A DNA stretch of 64,000 nucleotides from Sipunculus nudus. Its lineage: Eukaryota > Annelida > Sipuncula > Golfingiida > Sipunculidae. Below are positions 40,079 through 64,000 of the stretch, one piece after another; position 1 is the first letter of the stretch, and every line of letters starts with the position of its first letter. Under the pieces are notes generated by a model. That model worked only from the letters and a program-made list of their open reading frames with translations, was not told where the DNA came from and ran no database searches. The translations under genes and the position numbers were made by a program. The stretch covers positions 18,311,676-18,375,675 of the forward strand of contig CM049311.1 in NCBI GenBank assembly GCA_026874595.1, read 5' to 3'.

Positions 40079-40414
40079 AAAAAAACTGGGATGGGACTGA
40101 GTGGGAAAGCAGTTGACAAGCGCGAAGTGCTAAATGCATGAAGACGTGGCCCAGGTCTCTGGAGGTGCGTGCGCAACTGTCCGCGAGTAACGCAGGTGCG
40201 TTACGCCCTAGTGCACAGAAACAGTATCAACAAAATTTAAAGTAAGTGTAAGTCAAGTGACTGTAGTTACTTGTCTATTCCTAAATTTAAACGTTGAATG
40301 GTAGGTAGAGAGAGAGAGAAGGGGGGGGGGGGTAGCTAGAAATATATAAAAGTCACAAATCTTGCACCATCGAACGCATTGCAGATAAGATGATAAGATA
40401 ACCGGCTGTGAACT

Positions 40415-41112
40415 ACCAATATATGCAGTATATGCCGAAGATTTCCACTCCCAATAATTCTAATGACTTCAGCGCTTACACCAGATGCGAAAGCCCGCGA
40501 GGCTCCACCCCGACGGAGGCTATGTCAAGCGTAGTCAGCGTGGTTGTAACCAAGCTTTGCCATTATTTGACGGATTCTCGACACAAACTGTGCTGGAGAC
40601 AGTGGCTGCAGACTGCCGTTTGCTGTAATTTCAAGAAAAGCCGGTCCCTCTCTCGCTGTGCCGGCCGTCTTCGAGAAAGCGTTGAACACTGCCTTCACTG
40701 GACAGACGGGATTTCCCTGTAATCGCGATTTCCAATACTCTGCTCCTGAAATGAACTGTTTTTTTGTCAACGGAATACGAACCAGCAAACCATAGGGAGT
40801 AAAAGTGATTATCTGATTGGTCAGGTGTTTTTGCTTCCTATTAAACGTGTTACTGGCAGTCAGCACATTACCTCGACGGAACATCGAGAAAAACATAAGT
40901 AAAGCAGCAGCCCACACATTGGCATCTGTAATGGTTGATATGTTCAGAAGAGATAACATACGGCGCAGGATATATAGATCAACAGGTAGTTTCCTGCACG
41001 GAGTATCACCGTGGCATCGACGCAAGCCTTTAAGAAGCGACGAAAGCTGAAAATTGTTTTCTAGGGGATTAGGCAAATTAAATTCCAGATGCATGATTCG
41101 TACAGCATTCAA
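40415..41112 (-). pseudogene. DIRS-like tyrosine recombinase, broken
   Basis: The frame from 41112 holds the first catalytic Arg region (FSMFRRGNVL), then FTPYGLLVRIPLTKKQFISG and PVKAVFNAFS. After GYNHADYA a TGA interrupts, but the same frame continues HSLRRGGASRAFASGVSAEV, the His-x-x-Arg block. The tyrosine region (GIYCIYW) is one frame off. The recombinase normally circularises and integrates the cDNA; this copy cannot be made intact. Confidence 0.8.
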
Positions 41113-41399
41113 ATACTGACAGACGGTTGTGTACTTCTGTGTTCTAGCTAATAAGGCCGCGTAACAACATATTAGTTGAGTACTTGCTGGGACGGGGTCG
41201 TTACCCAGGGCTGCACAAAAGGCAATATATGTGCGTCTATGTGTCTGGTAGTTGAAGCAGCATTTGTGTTTTCCAGATAGTGAAGTACCTCGTCGTCAAG
41301 CGTCCTCTGCAACACCCCTGAAATACACACATAATAGCGTTAAACAACCACGGTTCTGGATAGCAGACTGAACAGACGGGGTAAACACCCCGGCTCATG

Positions 41400-41805
41400 G
41401 AGCCTCGAGATTGCATCAGCGACGCCGTTCCATTGTCCGGGATAATAAATGGCTTGAATACGGAAGTTGTAAATAGCAGAATACCAGAAAATATTCGTAC
41501 CACTGCGTCTTTTGCACTGCCTCTATTTATAATAGAGACCGCACACTTGTTGTCACTGTGGACAAATACTTTTTTATTTGTCCAATAGAGGGGTCCACCT
41601 CCGCACTGCAGGTTCAAGGGCCAGGGCCTCTTTATAATTAATGCACAAATCGCCTGCGACAAGCAAATCGCGCTCCCACCTCGTATAAACAAAATCTCTC
41701 ATGAAATAGGCACCGGCGGCTTCGCGGCATGCGTCAATTGAGACAGGCGCAGCAGGGCGGTTATCCACCATCGCAGTCCCACCATTAAAGTGCTTAATGA
41801 ATTTA
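41400..41805 (-). pseudogene. DIRS-like RNase H, frameshifted
   Basis: Pieces in two frames: PVSIDACREAAGAYFMRDFV and CINYKEALALEPAVRRW, then VFVHSDNKCAVSIINRGSAK. These match the D-A-C, INYKE and SDN blocks of DIRS RNase H domains. Confidence 0.75.
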
Positions 41806-41810
41806 AGCCA

Positions 41811-42840
41811 CTAAGCAATGCCTAACTTCCTTCCATTTGTTACGCGCGTTCTGTGCCATGGTTTTTGCAAAGATTTAATTTTGTCCAAGAGTCGTAGTAA
41901 ATCCAAACGACATCCATACACACACTGTGTTGTCCAGTTCAATTGCCTAACGAGAGGCATCAGTGATTTTTTTGACACTTTGCCTCTGCGGTAAATATGA
42001 TTAAGGGATTCATGCAATTCCAAAACCTTGTCATTTGGAAGGGAGATGTCATACAACGACTGTCCAGGTGCAATCCTAGAAAGGTTAGACACTGGGTTGA
42101 CCCTTCCAACTTTTTGTAATTGATCGTGATCCCAAAAAAGCAAAGAACACGCATGGGTTGAATTATTGTTCGCATGCACGCGTCGTAGGATTTTTTAACA
42201 ATACTAAAATCGCCCAGATAGGCCACAATATTAGGGAAAACCTGGTTGGAAAGAATACGCCTTACAGCTTGTGTGAGTGTTTTGAAATGTAAGCAGATTT
42301 GCGAGCACCGAAGGTTAAGCGTTTATGAATCATTTATGTGGGTCTGGGATTCCCTGAAAGAGTCCATTTAAGGCCTGCCGCAGAATAATCCTCTGGGTGA
42401 ATTTTAACCACGCGGTAAGCATTTGAGAGATCTACTTTGGCAAGGAATGAACCTTCCGTGACTAGATCTATAGCTTCTTGAACTGACTGATATTTGAAGG
42501 GGTCTTTATACGCAAAGTCATTAAGCGCCTCCCCAGGTGGTCTGCTACAGTCATGAATTATACGAAACTTTGAAGACCTTTAATAAACAGTCACTGATGC
42601 TGAGACAATGGGTGGTGCTTTGTTCACAATGTGATATTGGCCGTTGTCCAATTCTTTATTATTTGGGCTTCAACCCGATTTGCAATAGAGGGCGCAGTTG
42701 CAGATTTAAAATTACCAGTCTCAACGGCTTTGTTAACATCAACGGGCTGGTCGAGGATATGAAAGCCTTCGCGTACCCCACTCAAAATATAAGGTCTGTC
42801 TGGGTCCTGATTTGGCAGCAACTGCTCCCAAGCCGCTAAC
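41811..42840 (-). pseudogene. DIRS-like reverse transcriptase, broken
   Basis: Recognisable blocks in several frames: YILSGVREGFHI, then FLAKVDLSNAYRVVKIHPED (motif A), then AYLGDFSIV in place of the usual YLDDF motif, then TFLGLHLDSRCM and QLNWTTQCVYGCR. The Asp-to-Gly change in YLDDF removes a catalytic residue. Confidence 0.8.
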
Positions 42841-44140
42841 CTTAACGATACCTGAGTATTTACATATCCTTTTATGAGACAGGAAATCGTGCTTCTGTAC
42901 CAGTTCCCTTATTATCATTATTTAGATGCAGAAACTTACACGAATCACCAAAGGGCAATTTCCATTCCAAATTTTAGACAATCTACACTTGGGTTTTCTC
43001 TGTCTCTATAAACTACCTGGGTATTCGGAACTGCCTGGATGATTCTGGATTAACGGCTCACGATGACTGTATTTAGCCTGCCCGAGTAGTTGCAGTTCCA
43101 TGTTCGCTGTGAGGGCGCTCCATTTAAACTATGCTCTGCTTGACGTTCCCTGTACTGATAATCAAAGAATCCCAGTTATACTTAGAAGCAAGATCATAGA
43201 ATTGTGTGGTATAAGCCAGATAATAATCAATGTCTGTAACATGAAGATCGCCAGTATGGAGAAGATGCGACATAAGGCGACAGTTTGCTGCAGACCATTT
43301 TTCTATGGTAATACTGCTTTATGGGTGATCGTCATCAGCTTTAACCAATATGCCACTTTAATCATACAAAGCCTGACCCCTTCTACGCCCCTGATACCGT
43401 TTTCTAATACGTTCTGGTACAAACTCTGAGTTATGCGCGACATTGTTTTTACTTGCTTTAACAGTCAGAATTGATCTTGGATCTAAAGGCTCCTTTTGTG
43501 CCTTGCTGTATGGCAAGGGATCATTGCTTGCATTAGGAATATCTTTTGCAGTTGGTATATTTGCGTCTTGGGTGAAGAAATCATCAAAGGCTTTACCTGC
43601 CGACTTAAAATGGGCATTCTGTCCTTGATACCGTGAATTGTCAGGTTTGCAGGTCCCCTTACAGACTGGCTTTCCACAGGGTTACATACGCTTTCACGGG
43701 GTTTTCCACACTGCTATTACCTAAATGCGTTATAAGAGCAAATAAAGTTTCCTTTGGCACAGCGTAAGGGACAGGTCTAAGACGTCCTTTTCACTTTGTA
43801 ATCCTAGCGCGTCCACGGAGGTAAGGTCTTCCTTTACGAAAATTCGCTATGGTCTTTTGGTCAAACCAACATTGGCGGCCAATGCGCCTAAATCAAAACA
43901 GTCCGACTGTTATTGGTTGGTTTTGAAGACATCCTTTCCTTCGTCTGCCATATATATATTTTTACAGATAACTGTGCGCAGGGATGTTCCATGTGTTGTT
44001 TACATTTGGTTCGTGTAGCACGCATAGCATGTTGCCATGGCAGCATCGCCTGACCGAGCCGGGTCGGCCCACGTGTGAACCCTGGCATGTACAAACACAG
44101 CGTTCTTGTTCTAGATGTTTCCTGTAACGCGTGTGTACTG
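42841..44140. other. 5' part of the DIRS-like element, unrecognised
   Basis: This lies 5' of the reverse transcriptase on the minus strand, where DIRS elements carry a gag-like frame. Only fragments of open frame are seen (for example 43483-43677) and none is recognisable. Confidence 0.4.
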
Positions 44141-44328
44141 TGTAATATATTAGATTCTTTGGATTGTTCGGGAAGAGGAAAAATTCTCGGCTTGGGGTGA
44201 GAAGTTATAAATAGAGGGCTGTGTTTTAGAGACGAGAGAAAGGTGAGGGAATATTGCAGCGGACACAGAAGGGTGGACCTTTTCCTATAATTGCGGCAGT
44301 TTTAGCTTTTCTTTAAAATTTGTGACGG

Positions 44329-44366
<38 letters not shown>

Positions 44367-47300
44367 TTTGATTTTATAATATATTATATGATGTTATTTA
44401 ACATGTCAAAGTTTAAGTGCACATTATACAATTATATGATTCTTGTTTAATAGGCCTGTATGTATGTGGCCAAAACTGTGTATGAAGTAAACGTATTCCG
44501 TATCAAATCAGCTGCCACTCTGTTGCTTTTCAGGTGGCTTGGAAATATATCATCTGGACCTTTGATGTCATCTCAAAATTTAGACATGTAGAGAACTACA
44601 CGGGAATAAGATTGAGCTGTAACATCTCTCATTTTATCGTGTTCTTTTCCCATTTATTAATAATTAATAGTTTTTTTTTAGATTTCGTTTTTATTTCCTA
44701 GATATTAAATTATTATGTTTATTACTTTCCAATTCATAAGTTGAGGGTTTTAGTTAACAGCTGGTTGATTTACATCATCGAGATATCATATATATATCAG
44801 GTTCATATGATTACTAGATTTTTTATTAGATGTGTTTAATAGCAGAAGCGCCTCATGTTTAGATTAAATCGATTGCTTCATTCTAGAGATGAGGACTATT
44901 CTCAGTAACCTTAAATATATGACTGGAAATATTATTGGCAAACGTAAGCTTGCTATATTAGGATTTGCATTAATTATTGATACTTCGATTTATTTAGAAA
45001 ATGAGTCATCGTTCAGTCGAAATCCATTTTGTAAGTTTTTTTTTACATATAATCTTTATAAGCGTATATTCCTAATGTCACTTGGTTGAACGCATTTATA
45101 GAAGGCATTATTTCATTTATCGTTCAATGGGTGGTCCTTCATGTTTCAGCAAAGAATTCCTACCAAGAATGTTCACAGGCCCTTTGTGCAAATGACAGGA
45201 GCACCTAATAGTCTGTTTGTTTGCTTCAGCTTAAAAATAATATGGCGCTAGTCTTCCCTTCTGATGGTGAAATGAAAGTTCTCAATCACTGTGCACGAGA
45301 TCTGAGGTCTTCTGTATATATTAATGTGTTAAGAATGCGCAGCGGGAGAAAATGACAGTTAAACATATTTGCTGGTTTGCCATCTGGCCTGTTATCATCG
45401 TTTACATGACAATTTTCTTGAAATTGCAAAAGGCCTTGATACCCATTAATTTTCATTTACATGTTTATTATGTGAAAAGAAAAAAGATTCTTTCGTTAAG
45501 AAGATTCCATTCAGTAAAACTTGCACAGTTAACATTAAAAGGAATTTCTTTCAGAAAGGCTCAAAACAAAAATAAAGATATTTTTTTAAAATCAATAGAT
45601 CAATATGAACATTGTCAATGACATAACAGAATCTCAATTTAAGATGATCATTTGCTGTATGGAGTTATTAATATATTTTCGCAATGTTCCTCAACATAAG
45701 GAGGATGCACCCAATCAAGAAGAAAGGAATTGACCAAAGGGTAGGTTAACAATGGAAATGAGTCAGGTTAAAATAATGTTCCACAAGATCATAAGCCTAA
45801 CCAAGTGGCCCATGGGCAATGATGCTCAGCTGAATTTGACATGTAATATAAGAATAAAGTGACTTAATTTCAGGATTCAATTTAGACTTGCCAAGAAATT
45901 CCCTGGATTTTACAATAGAAGTTCCAAGGAAAATGGATACAATTTGTAACCTATCTTGGTGCTCATATAGCTCACAGAAAATACCTTATCCTGTGTACAT
46001 GAGCTAATTTAAAGTTTCCAAGGATATTATTGTCTAGAACCTCCCTGGGTGTCCGTTAGAAGATTCTAGGCTTAACAGATAGATTTGTGCCCACCTCACA
46101 TTCAAGGTGCTCATATGACATCTTTTACCTGTAGTTCGCAGAATGTATGTCACCATGAACTAATTTCATGTTTCCAAAGACATTTGCTTAGGACCTCCCT
46201 GAATATTACATTAGACGATTCTATGCTTAATGGATACAACTGGTACCCCATCTGGCTGTCGGAATGCACAAAATCATGTTTTCTGCTGGTAGGTAGCAGA
46301 ACATAGGTCACAATGAACTAAATTCAGGTTTCCAAGGAAATTTGCCTTGGACTTCCCTGGATGAACAGTTAGAAGTTTCTAGGTCTAATGGTAAAGATTT
46401 GTGCCCTGTTAACGGACTGCCGGCAGGACAATCGAACTGCCGGACGGACGACATACAAAAGGTGATCGCTATAGCTCAGATCACTTATAGTCAGCTTAGC
46501 TAAAAAATTGCGGGAAAAACCCAAAACCCTTGCTGCTACATGGCTGTTCACTGGTAAACAGGGACAGCGCGAGCAGGTACCTGTAGCACTAGAAAGAAAA
46601 ATCATAAATAAATCTCTCATATCCCCGTCCTCCCGCGCCTTGAGTCAGAGTGTTCCCCTTCTATATCCAGCCCTTTCAATTGATTTAAGACTGATCCACT
46701 TTCTATATCCAGTCCTACACATTTCAAAGTGCTTCACCCTTTATATCTGTATTACTATTACTACATCTAGAGTGCCTGGTTAAAATGATTGCCCTAGTAA
46801 CGGAAGACTGGACGGAAGACGTACAAACACTTGACGCAATAACTCAGCAGGAGTAGAGTCAGCTTACTTAAAAATTATAAAGTTTTTCAATGTAATAAAT
46901 ACAGGTCATTCCTCTTATTTTTGTGATGTTCTCTTTGCCTGCGTGTGCGTGAACTTCAGGTGGGATGTTTATATTCGATTTCGTTCACGACTGCACAAAT
47001 GACTGGTATAATCTGAAATTGAAAGACTCGAAGGCAGATTACGCCAGCATCACTAAAAAATCTACATATGTGGTGCCCGGAGAGATGTTCATCTTCTCAT
47101 TCCTTCATCAATATTATCTATATATGTATAAATGTATATTATGAATTGATGTATATCATCGTTTTCGCACAGATGCTGAATTTGATTTTTGTCGCTGGAT
47201 TAATCAGAAATATGTTTTATATTGGTCGATTGTGGCTCGTGTTTAACTAAAATAGGACGTTCTAGGTGTATGATTATTAACTACTGAAAATTGTCGCCAT

Positions 47301-47700
47301 ATCAGCCCAACAGAAATCAAATAATTTCTTATCAATCTGCTTTTCCTTTATTCATAGAAACCTTTGAGGTTAAAATCCTACTATATAATTCGGGCGAAGC
47401 AATCTGCAAAGTGTTCCTCGGCTTCTACTTGGAAAAACCAGATCTTTTAAATTCTAACTTGAGAAAAATCCTTGGAGCACTTCTCCACTTCTCCTAAAAT
47501 ACTATTTACATGCCCTGCACTTGAGGCTGTTGTTTTGCGTACGAATAAAACATGGGTGTCGCAAGTTGCATGTTGGAATTAAGGGTCTGTAGCTGTTATG
47601 TATAATTTGTTAAATATTTGTGCAATATGAGGCGGTCGGCTTCCCTTATGATCAGTCCATATAATGTCCAGAGACATTTAATTTGTTCATATACGATCTG
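44141..47700. other. intergenic sequence between copy B flank and copy C, duplicated from 9840-17530
   Basis: It matches the psi/copy B interval without the Harbinger-like element. The empty site is at 45491-45500. It contains an AT tract at 44331-44360 and a second 150-bp tandem array at 45870-46435. No gene is recognised. Confidence 0.6.
45870..46435. repeat. tandem array of about four 150-bp units (second copy)
   Basis: The duplicate of 15995-16560, with the same unit order and the same tail. Confidence 0.7.
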
Positions 47701-47983
47701 CATGTTTCTCTCTTTCTCTCGCTCTTTCCTTCTCTCCCTCCCTTCCTACTTCTTCCCTCCTTCTCCTCTTCCTCTCTCTCTCTCTCTCTCCTTTATCTCC
47801 TCTCTCCTTTTCCTCTCTCTCTCTCTCCATCTCTTCCTCTTTCTTTTCCTCTCTCTCTCTCCTTTATCTCCTCTCTCCTTTTCCTCTCTCTCTCTCTCCA
47901 TCTCTTCCTCTTTCTTTTCCTCTCTCTCTCTCCTTTATCTCCTCTCTCCTTTTCCTCTCTCTCTCTCCATCTCTTCCTCTTTC

Positions 47984-48019
<36 letters not shown>

Positions 48020-48119
48020 TCTTCCTCTTTCTTTTCCTCTCTCTCTCTCTCTCTCTCTCCATCTCTTCCTCTTTCTTTTCATCTCTCTCTCTCTCTCTCT
48101 CTCCATCTCTTCCTCTTTC

Positions 48120-48165
<46 letters not shown>

Positions 48166-48223
48166 TCTTCCTCTTTCTTTTCCTCTCTCTCTCTCTCTCT
48201 CTCTCTCCATCTCTTCCTCTTTC

Positions 48224-48285
<62 letters not shown>

Positions 48286-48335
48286 TTTCCTCTTTCTTTT
48301 CCTCTCTCTCTCTCTTCCTCTTTATCTTCCTCTTT

Positions 48336-48377
<42 letters not shown>

Positions 48378-48700
48378 TCTTTATTTTCCCCTCTCTCTCT
48401 CTCTCTCTCTTCCTCTTTCTTTTCCTCTCTCTCTCTCTCTCTCTCTCTTCCTCTTTATTTTCCTCTTTATTTTCCTCTCTCTCTCTTCCTCTTTATTTTC
48501 CTCTCTCTCTCTTCCTCTTTATTTTCCTCTCTCTCTCTTCCTCTTTATTTTCCTCTCTCTCTCTTCCTCTTTATTTTCCTCTCTCTCTCTTCCTCTTTAT
48601 TTTCCTCTCTCTCTCTTCCTCTTTATTTTCCTCTCTCTCTCTTCCTCTTTATTTTCCTCTCTCTCTCTTCCTCTTTATCTCTCTCTCTCTCTCTTCCTCT

Positions 48701-48745
<45 letters not shown>

Positions 48746-48800
48746 CCCTTACTGTCCGTTTATCTGTCTCTTTCTCTTTGTCTCTCTCTCTGCCTCAACC
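47700..48800. repeat. 1.1-kb (CT)n array with higher-order units, 3' of copy C
   Basis: The tract is built of ctctctct blocks spaced by catctcttcctctttctttt in its left half. Its right half is a regular unit of about 24 bp (ctctctcttcctctttattt). The matching tract beyond copy B is about 0.37 kb. The long serine/leucine-rich frames across it are repeat artefacts. Confidence 0.95.
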
Positions 48801-49887
48801 TCTCTCTCCATGAACCTGTCATTTAACCTTTGAACACGCTCTCAACCTCATCGCTCGACATCACCATCCATATATTTTTCAATGAAACAAAATTCCACTA
48901 GAACCGTCCACAACATTAAATAAATGAATATCAATAAATACCTTCAGCACCCTTAACAAGCAAATATATATCAGTTCATTTTTAAATGGAATGCTTATGA
49001 ATGAAAGCGTACAAATAAATCAATGTTTAACAATGTTATTTAATATTGAGACATGAAACATCTTGGTTTAATAGTGTCCAATAGTAGTTGTCGAGAAATT
49101 ACATCCATCAATATGTTATAATTGAATAATATTTCAAATATGACAGCATTTAGCATCCGTCATTGCCGCTAGCCTCGTCACTTCAGCGATATACTGACAC
49201 CACGTCCTGCGTAATAATGCGTCATTCCCAGGGTATTTGTTGCCAGTGTCGATTTTTCAGGCCCGCAATTCCTTATTTAGCCAGCTTTAAATGGAGTAAT
49301 CCTATAAATAAAGATATCTTTTTAATTGAGAATTTTCATATGCCAAAAAATAATATTAGAATTATCATAATAATAATAATAATATTTAAAATAGCAATAA
49401 GTATAACAATAGTAATAGTAATAACAATAGTAATAACGAACTAAAACTACTCTAATAATATTTATTACACTATTTTTTCTCTTATTAGGATTTGATTTTG
49501 CAATAGTTTTAATTGAGTCAATTGTTTATCATTATCGATATTCGATTTTATAGTTTTCACGAAATAAAGTGAAATTCCTACAATTGTTGACAATCTGATA
49601 TTATAATAGCTTTCAAATTTAATAAATTAAGTAGTATTTATCATTATCAATAACTGATGTTGCAATAATTTTCATTGAATTAAGTGTTTTTTTTTTAAAT
49701 TAGCGGTGTTTCAACTTATATATATTTGGTAAGCTCCGGCTGCCCTTTAAGCTATACAGATTTGAAACTGTTATATGCTAGATTTTCCAGTATACACTGT
49801 CGAATTAAGTAATATCATGCGATTTTACCAAAATGGTAATATAAAAACAGAAATTTTAAGATGTCTGTACTAAGGGTATACGTGACG
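48801..49887. other. 3' flank of copy C
   Basis: AT-rich and homologous to 17961-19043. An AATAAA is not seen at the position used in copy B. Nothing else is recognised. Confidence 0.5.
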
Positions 49888-61950
<12,063 letters not shown>

Positions 61951-64000
61951 AATTTACGAATTGTTATAGTAAAGACAACATTATGGCATATAAAGCTATG
62001 ACTAAACTAAATATAGAATTTTCTTTAGAACTATCGGTATAACTCTGACAAAGGTAATATATTCTACACGTGGTCGTATTTTGATCACATGATCATTGTT
62101 GTATAGAGCTGATGCACCATTTGCTGAATATTTGCTTTTCATGATTTACTATTTGGGAAAGTGGATCAGAAGTAAAACATGAAAATGAAAAGGTCTGCAG
62201 GAAAAAAAAATATTAAAGTGTATCAGTGTGATAAAATGTTGTTTGTTGTGATATGTATATTAGGCGTGCATTATAGAAGTCCCTGAAAAAAACCTTGGCG
62301 CCGTTTTAAACAATTTCATTTAGCTGCCCCTTATACGGAACCATGCCCACTAACTGAAATAAAGACATGTCTCATGTCATCACTTCCGTCCGGTTTTATT
62401 ATTTCTGATTGAGGCATCAAGATCAAGAAAAATACCAATTTTTATAACACACTTTGTTTTGTATTCCTATTCTTTCCTATTTCCTGATCTTCTTTTTCTC
62501 TGTTTTTTTAACGTTGAACACCCAAAATCACTAATGAGGGGCTCATAATTTTACACAATTTCAATAAGTTAAAAATAGTGTTTTTTGTACGTACACACAA
62601 AATACATGTAAGTTAATATGCCAATACACAGTTAAAAAATTCGAATTTTTCACTTTGTACAGTAGGCCAGCACAGTACCAAACTCTATACAGACGTTACT
62701 GACGCAAATCACCAAATCTGACCATAAGTGTCAATAACGTCGGGATCATGGTTTAATATACAATAATGAAATTCTTTAAGGTCTGGGGAATTATCTCGCA
62801 AGATTATGAATGTGTTTCTGTATTTCCATCTATTAATTTTATGACCAATATAATAGCAATGACGCCAGCCTATTGATACATACCTGACAGCAAAGTAATT
62901 TCACTGGAAGATCTTCTGCTAGGTTAAGTCGAAGATTCGCCCGAGCAGACAGGTCTTAAGTTATGATAATGAACATAACAAAATCTATATCAGTTACCCT
63001 TTTTCTGGTATATGATATTTTTCAAGCAGTCTTATTGACTCAAAGATAATCGATACATAAGATTAAAACCCCAAAGTTAGACACTAAAAAAATTATACTC
63101 ATATAAATTAAATATCTCTGAACAGTTGATACTAAATTAAATAATTGCTTTTATTTGGAGGCCTTTTTCTACAAGTGATACATACGCTGCCGGTTCATAC
63201 ATTACTACTTAAAAAAAGGGAAACTGGCGTTTTTAATCGAGGAACGCACAAGCTTTTCCTTTCTGAAGAGTTGCTCAGACTGCATTTAGTTAATGCATTA
63301 AATTAATGCACAGGTATTATGTTTTCCTGAAACATCCTTGAAAGAAAGTTGTTTGGTGCATGTGTACTCACTTTGTTTTTTCGTATCAGTTCTAAAGAGG
63401 GGATACAGTATACAAAGAATTCCATTAAGACAAAAAAAACCAAAAAAAAAAAAAACCAGAATTGTCGAGGGATACGTTTGCATCCAATATATACGGTAAC
63501 GGTATGTTAAATACGTAATAACACTGGTAACGTATAAATTTAACTAGGCTTCTATGCGCTTGTGCAAATATGATGGAACCTCCGAACAATCATTTTTAAA
63601 AACATATTAACTTGATAAAAATAGATAGAACCACAAAAGGGACTCCAAAAGTACTTATTATACACAAAAATTATGCAACATAATCCATCATGAATGAGAA
63701 AGAGAGAAAGGTTAAAAGTGCGATCACAAAAATAAAGCAAATGGTAATTATTCTAAATGAAACCATCACCTTAAATCACACCGCGAGCTGATATAGCCTT
63801 CATCATCCTAGAACCATACGAGCAGCTTTTACATCAATAGAAAACTATTTGAATACTTCCCCAAATGTTGGTATTTTGAAATATCCCGGGTATGGTACAT
63901 ACGTTATTTCTTTCTTAAATCTACAAAGTGGCGTTTATGCATTCTTTTTTGTCAAATCTCGCATGTTCTTGTTGTTTAAAGCATAGAAACAACACAAGGC
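61951..64000. other. upstream flank of copy C
   Basis: It is homologous to 33507-35520 and 5566-6960. The conserved GTGAGTAC donor-like site is at 63366-63372. No gene is recognised before the window ends. Confidence 0.5.

Larger units (their letters stand above)
39850..44140 (-). mobile_element. degenerate DIRS-like (tyrosine-recombinase) retrotransposon
   Basis: This block interrupts homology between the two upstream flanks (9776-9840 against 44140 onward). On the minus strand it carries reverse transcriptase, RNase H and tyrosine recombinase in that order, the order of DIRS-group elements, and no integrase. All domains are broken by stops or frameshifts. Boundaries are set from the paralogue comparison and are approximate. 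Short related sequences (agtcaagtgactatagtta near 40024 and agtcaagtgactgtagtta near 40252) could be remnants of the split or inverted terminal repeats of this group. Confidence 0.75.

Noticed and set aside
47618-48826. 402- and 376-residue open frames rich in Ser, Leu and Phe
   Set aside because: They are translations of the CT microsatellite. Several overlapping frames are open at once and there is no domain or codon signal.

Overview
This is animal (metazoan) nuclear DNA: AT-rich, intron-rich and full of simple repeats and mobile-element debris. Its genes are split by canonical GT-AG introns. The only confidently recognised host genes are three tandem, same-strand (minus) copies of a secreted glycoside hydrolase family 9 (GH9) beta-1,4-endoglucanase with an N-terminal CBM2 cellulose-binding domain. 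That architecture is known from molluscs and some other marine invertebrates, so a mollusc is the best guess; the species cannot be read from the window.

Layout, left to right. Positions 1-5565 hold the 5' half (exons 1-5) of a decayed GH9 copy (psi copy) whose remaining exons lie left of the window. Positions 5566-17500 are its upstream flank, interrupted by a 3.9 kb PIF/Harbinger-like element (11697-15618). Positions 19044-33506 hold GH9 copy B: ten exons with matching phases, 574 residues, no lesions seen. Positions 33507-47600 are the upstream flank of copy B. It carries a 1.5 kb insertion (about 36498-37965) and a degenerate DIRS-like tyrosine-recombinase retrotransposon (about 39850-44140). 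Positions 49888-61950 hold GH9 copy C, again ten exons and 574 residues. The window ends in the upstream flank of copy C.

The whole gene plus flank is repeated with a spacing of about 28 kb (first exons at 5565, 33506 and 61950). Aligning the copies by eye therefore shows which insertions came after duplication and gives empty sites. Intron 2 differs most between copies (about 1.3 kb in psi, 4.8 kb in B, 2.7 kb in C), because of two minisatellites and an inserted repeat.

Points worth most attention: both intact copies have Met where the GH9 active-site signature has Arg (His-x-Arg); the psi copy has at least five disabling lesions in five exons; a short duplicated THAP-like zinc-finger start lies divergent to a possible far-upstream 5' exon of the cellulase genes; and a Harbinger-like insertion has a clean paralogous empty site. 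I found no convincing previously undescribed system. No tRNA or rRNA gene, CRISPR array or bacterial-type operon is seen.
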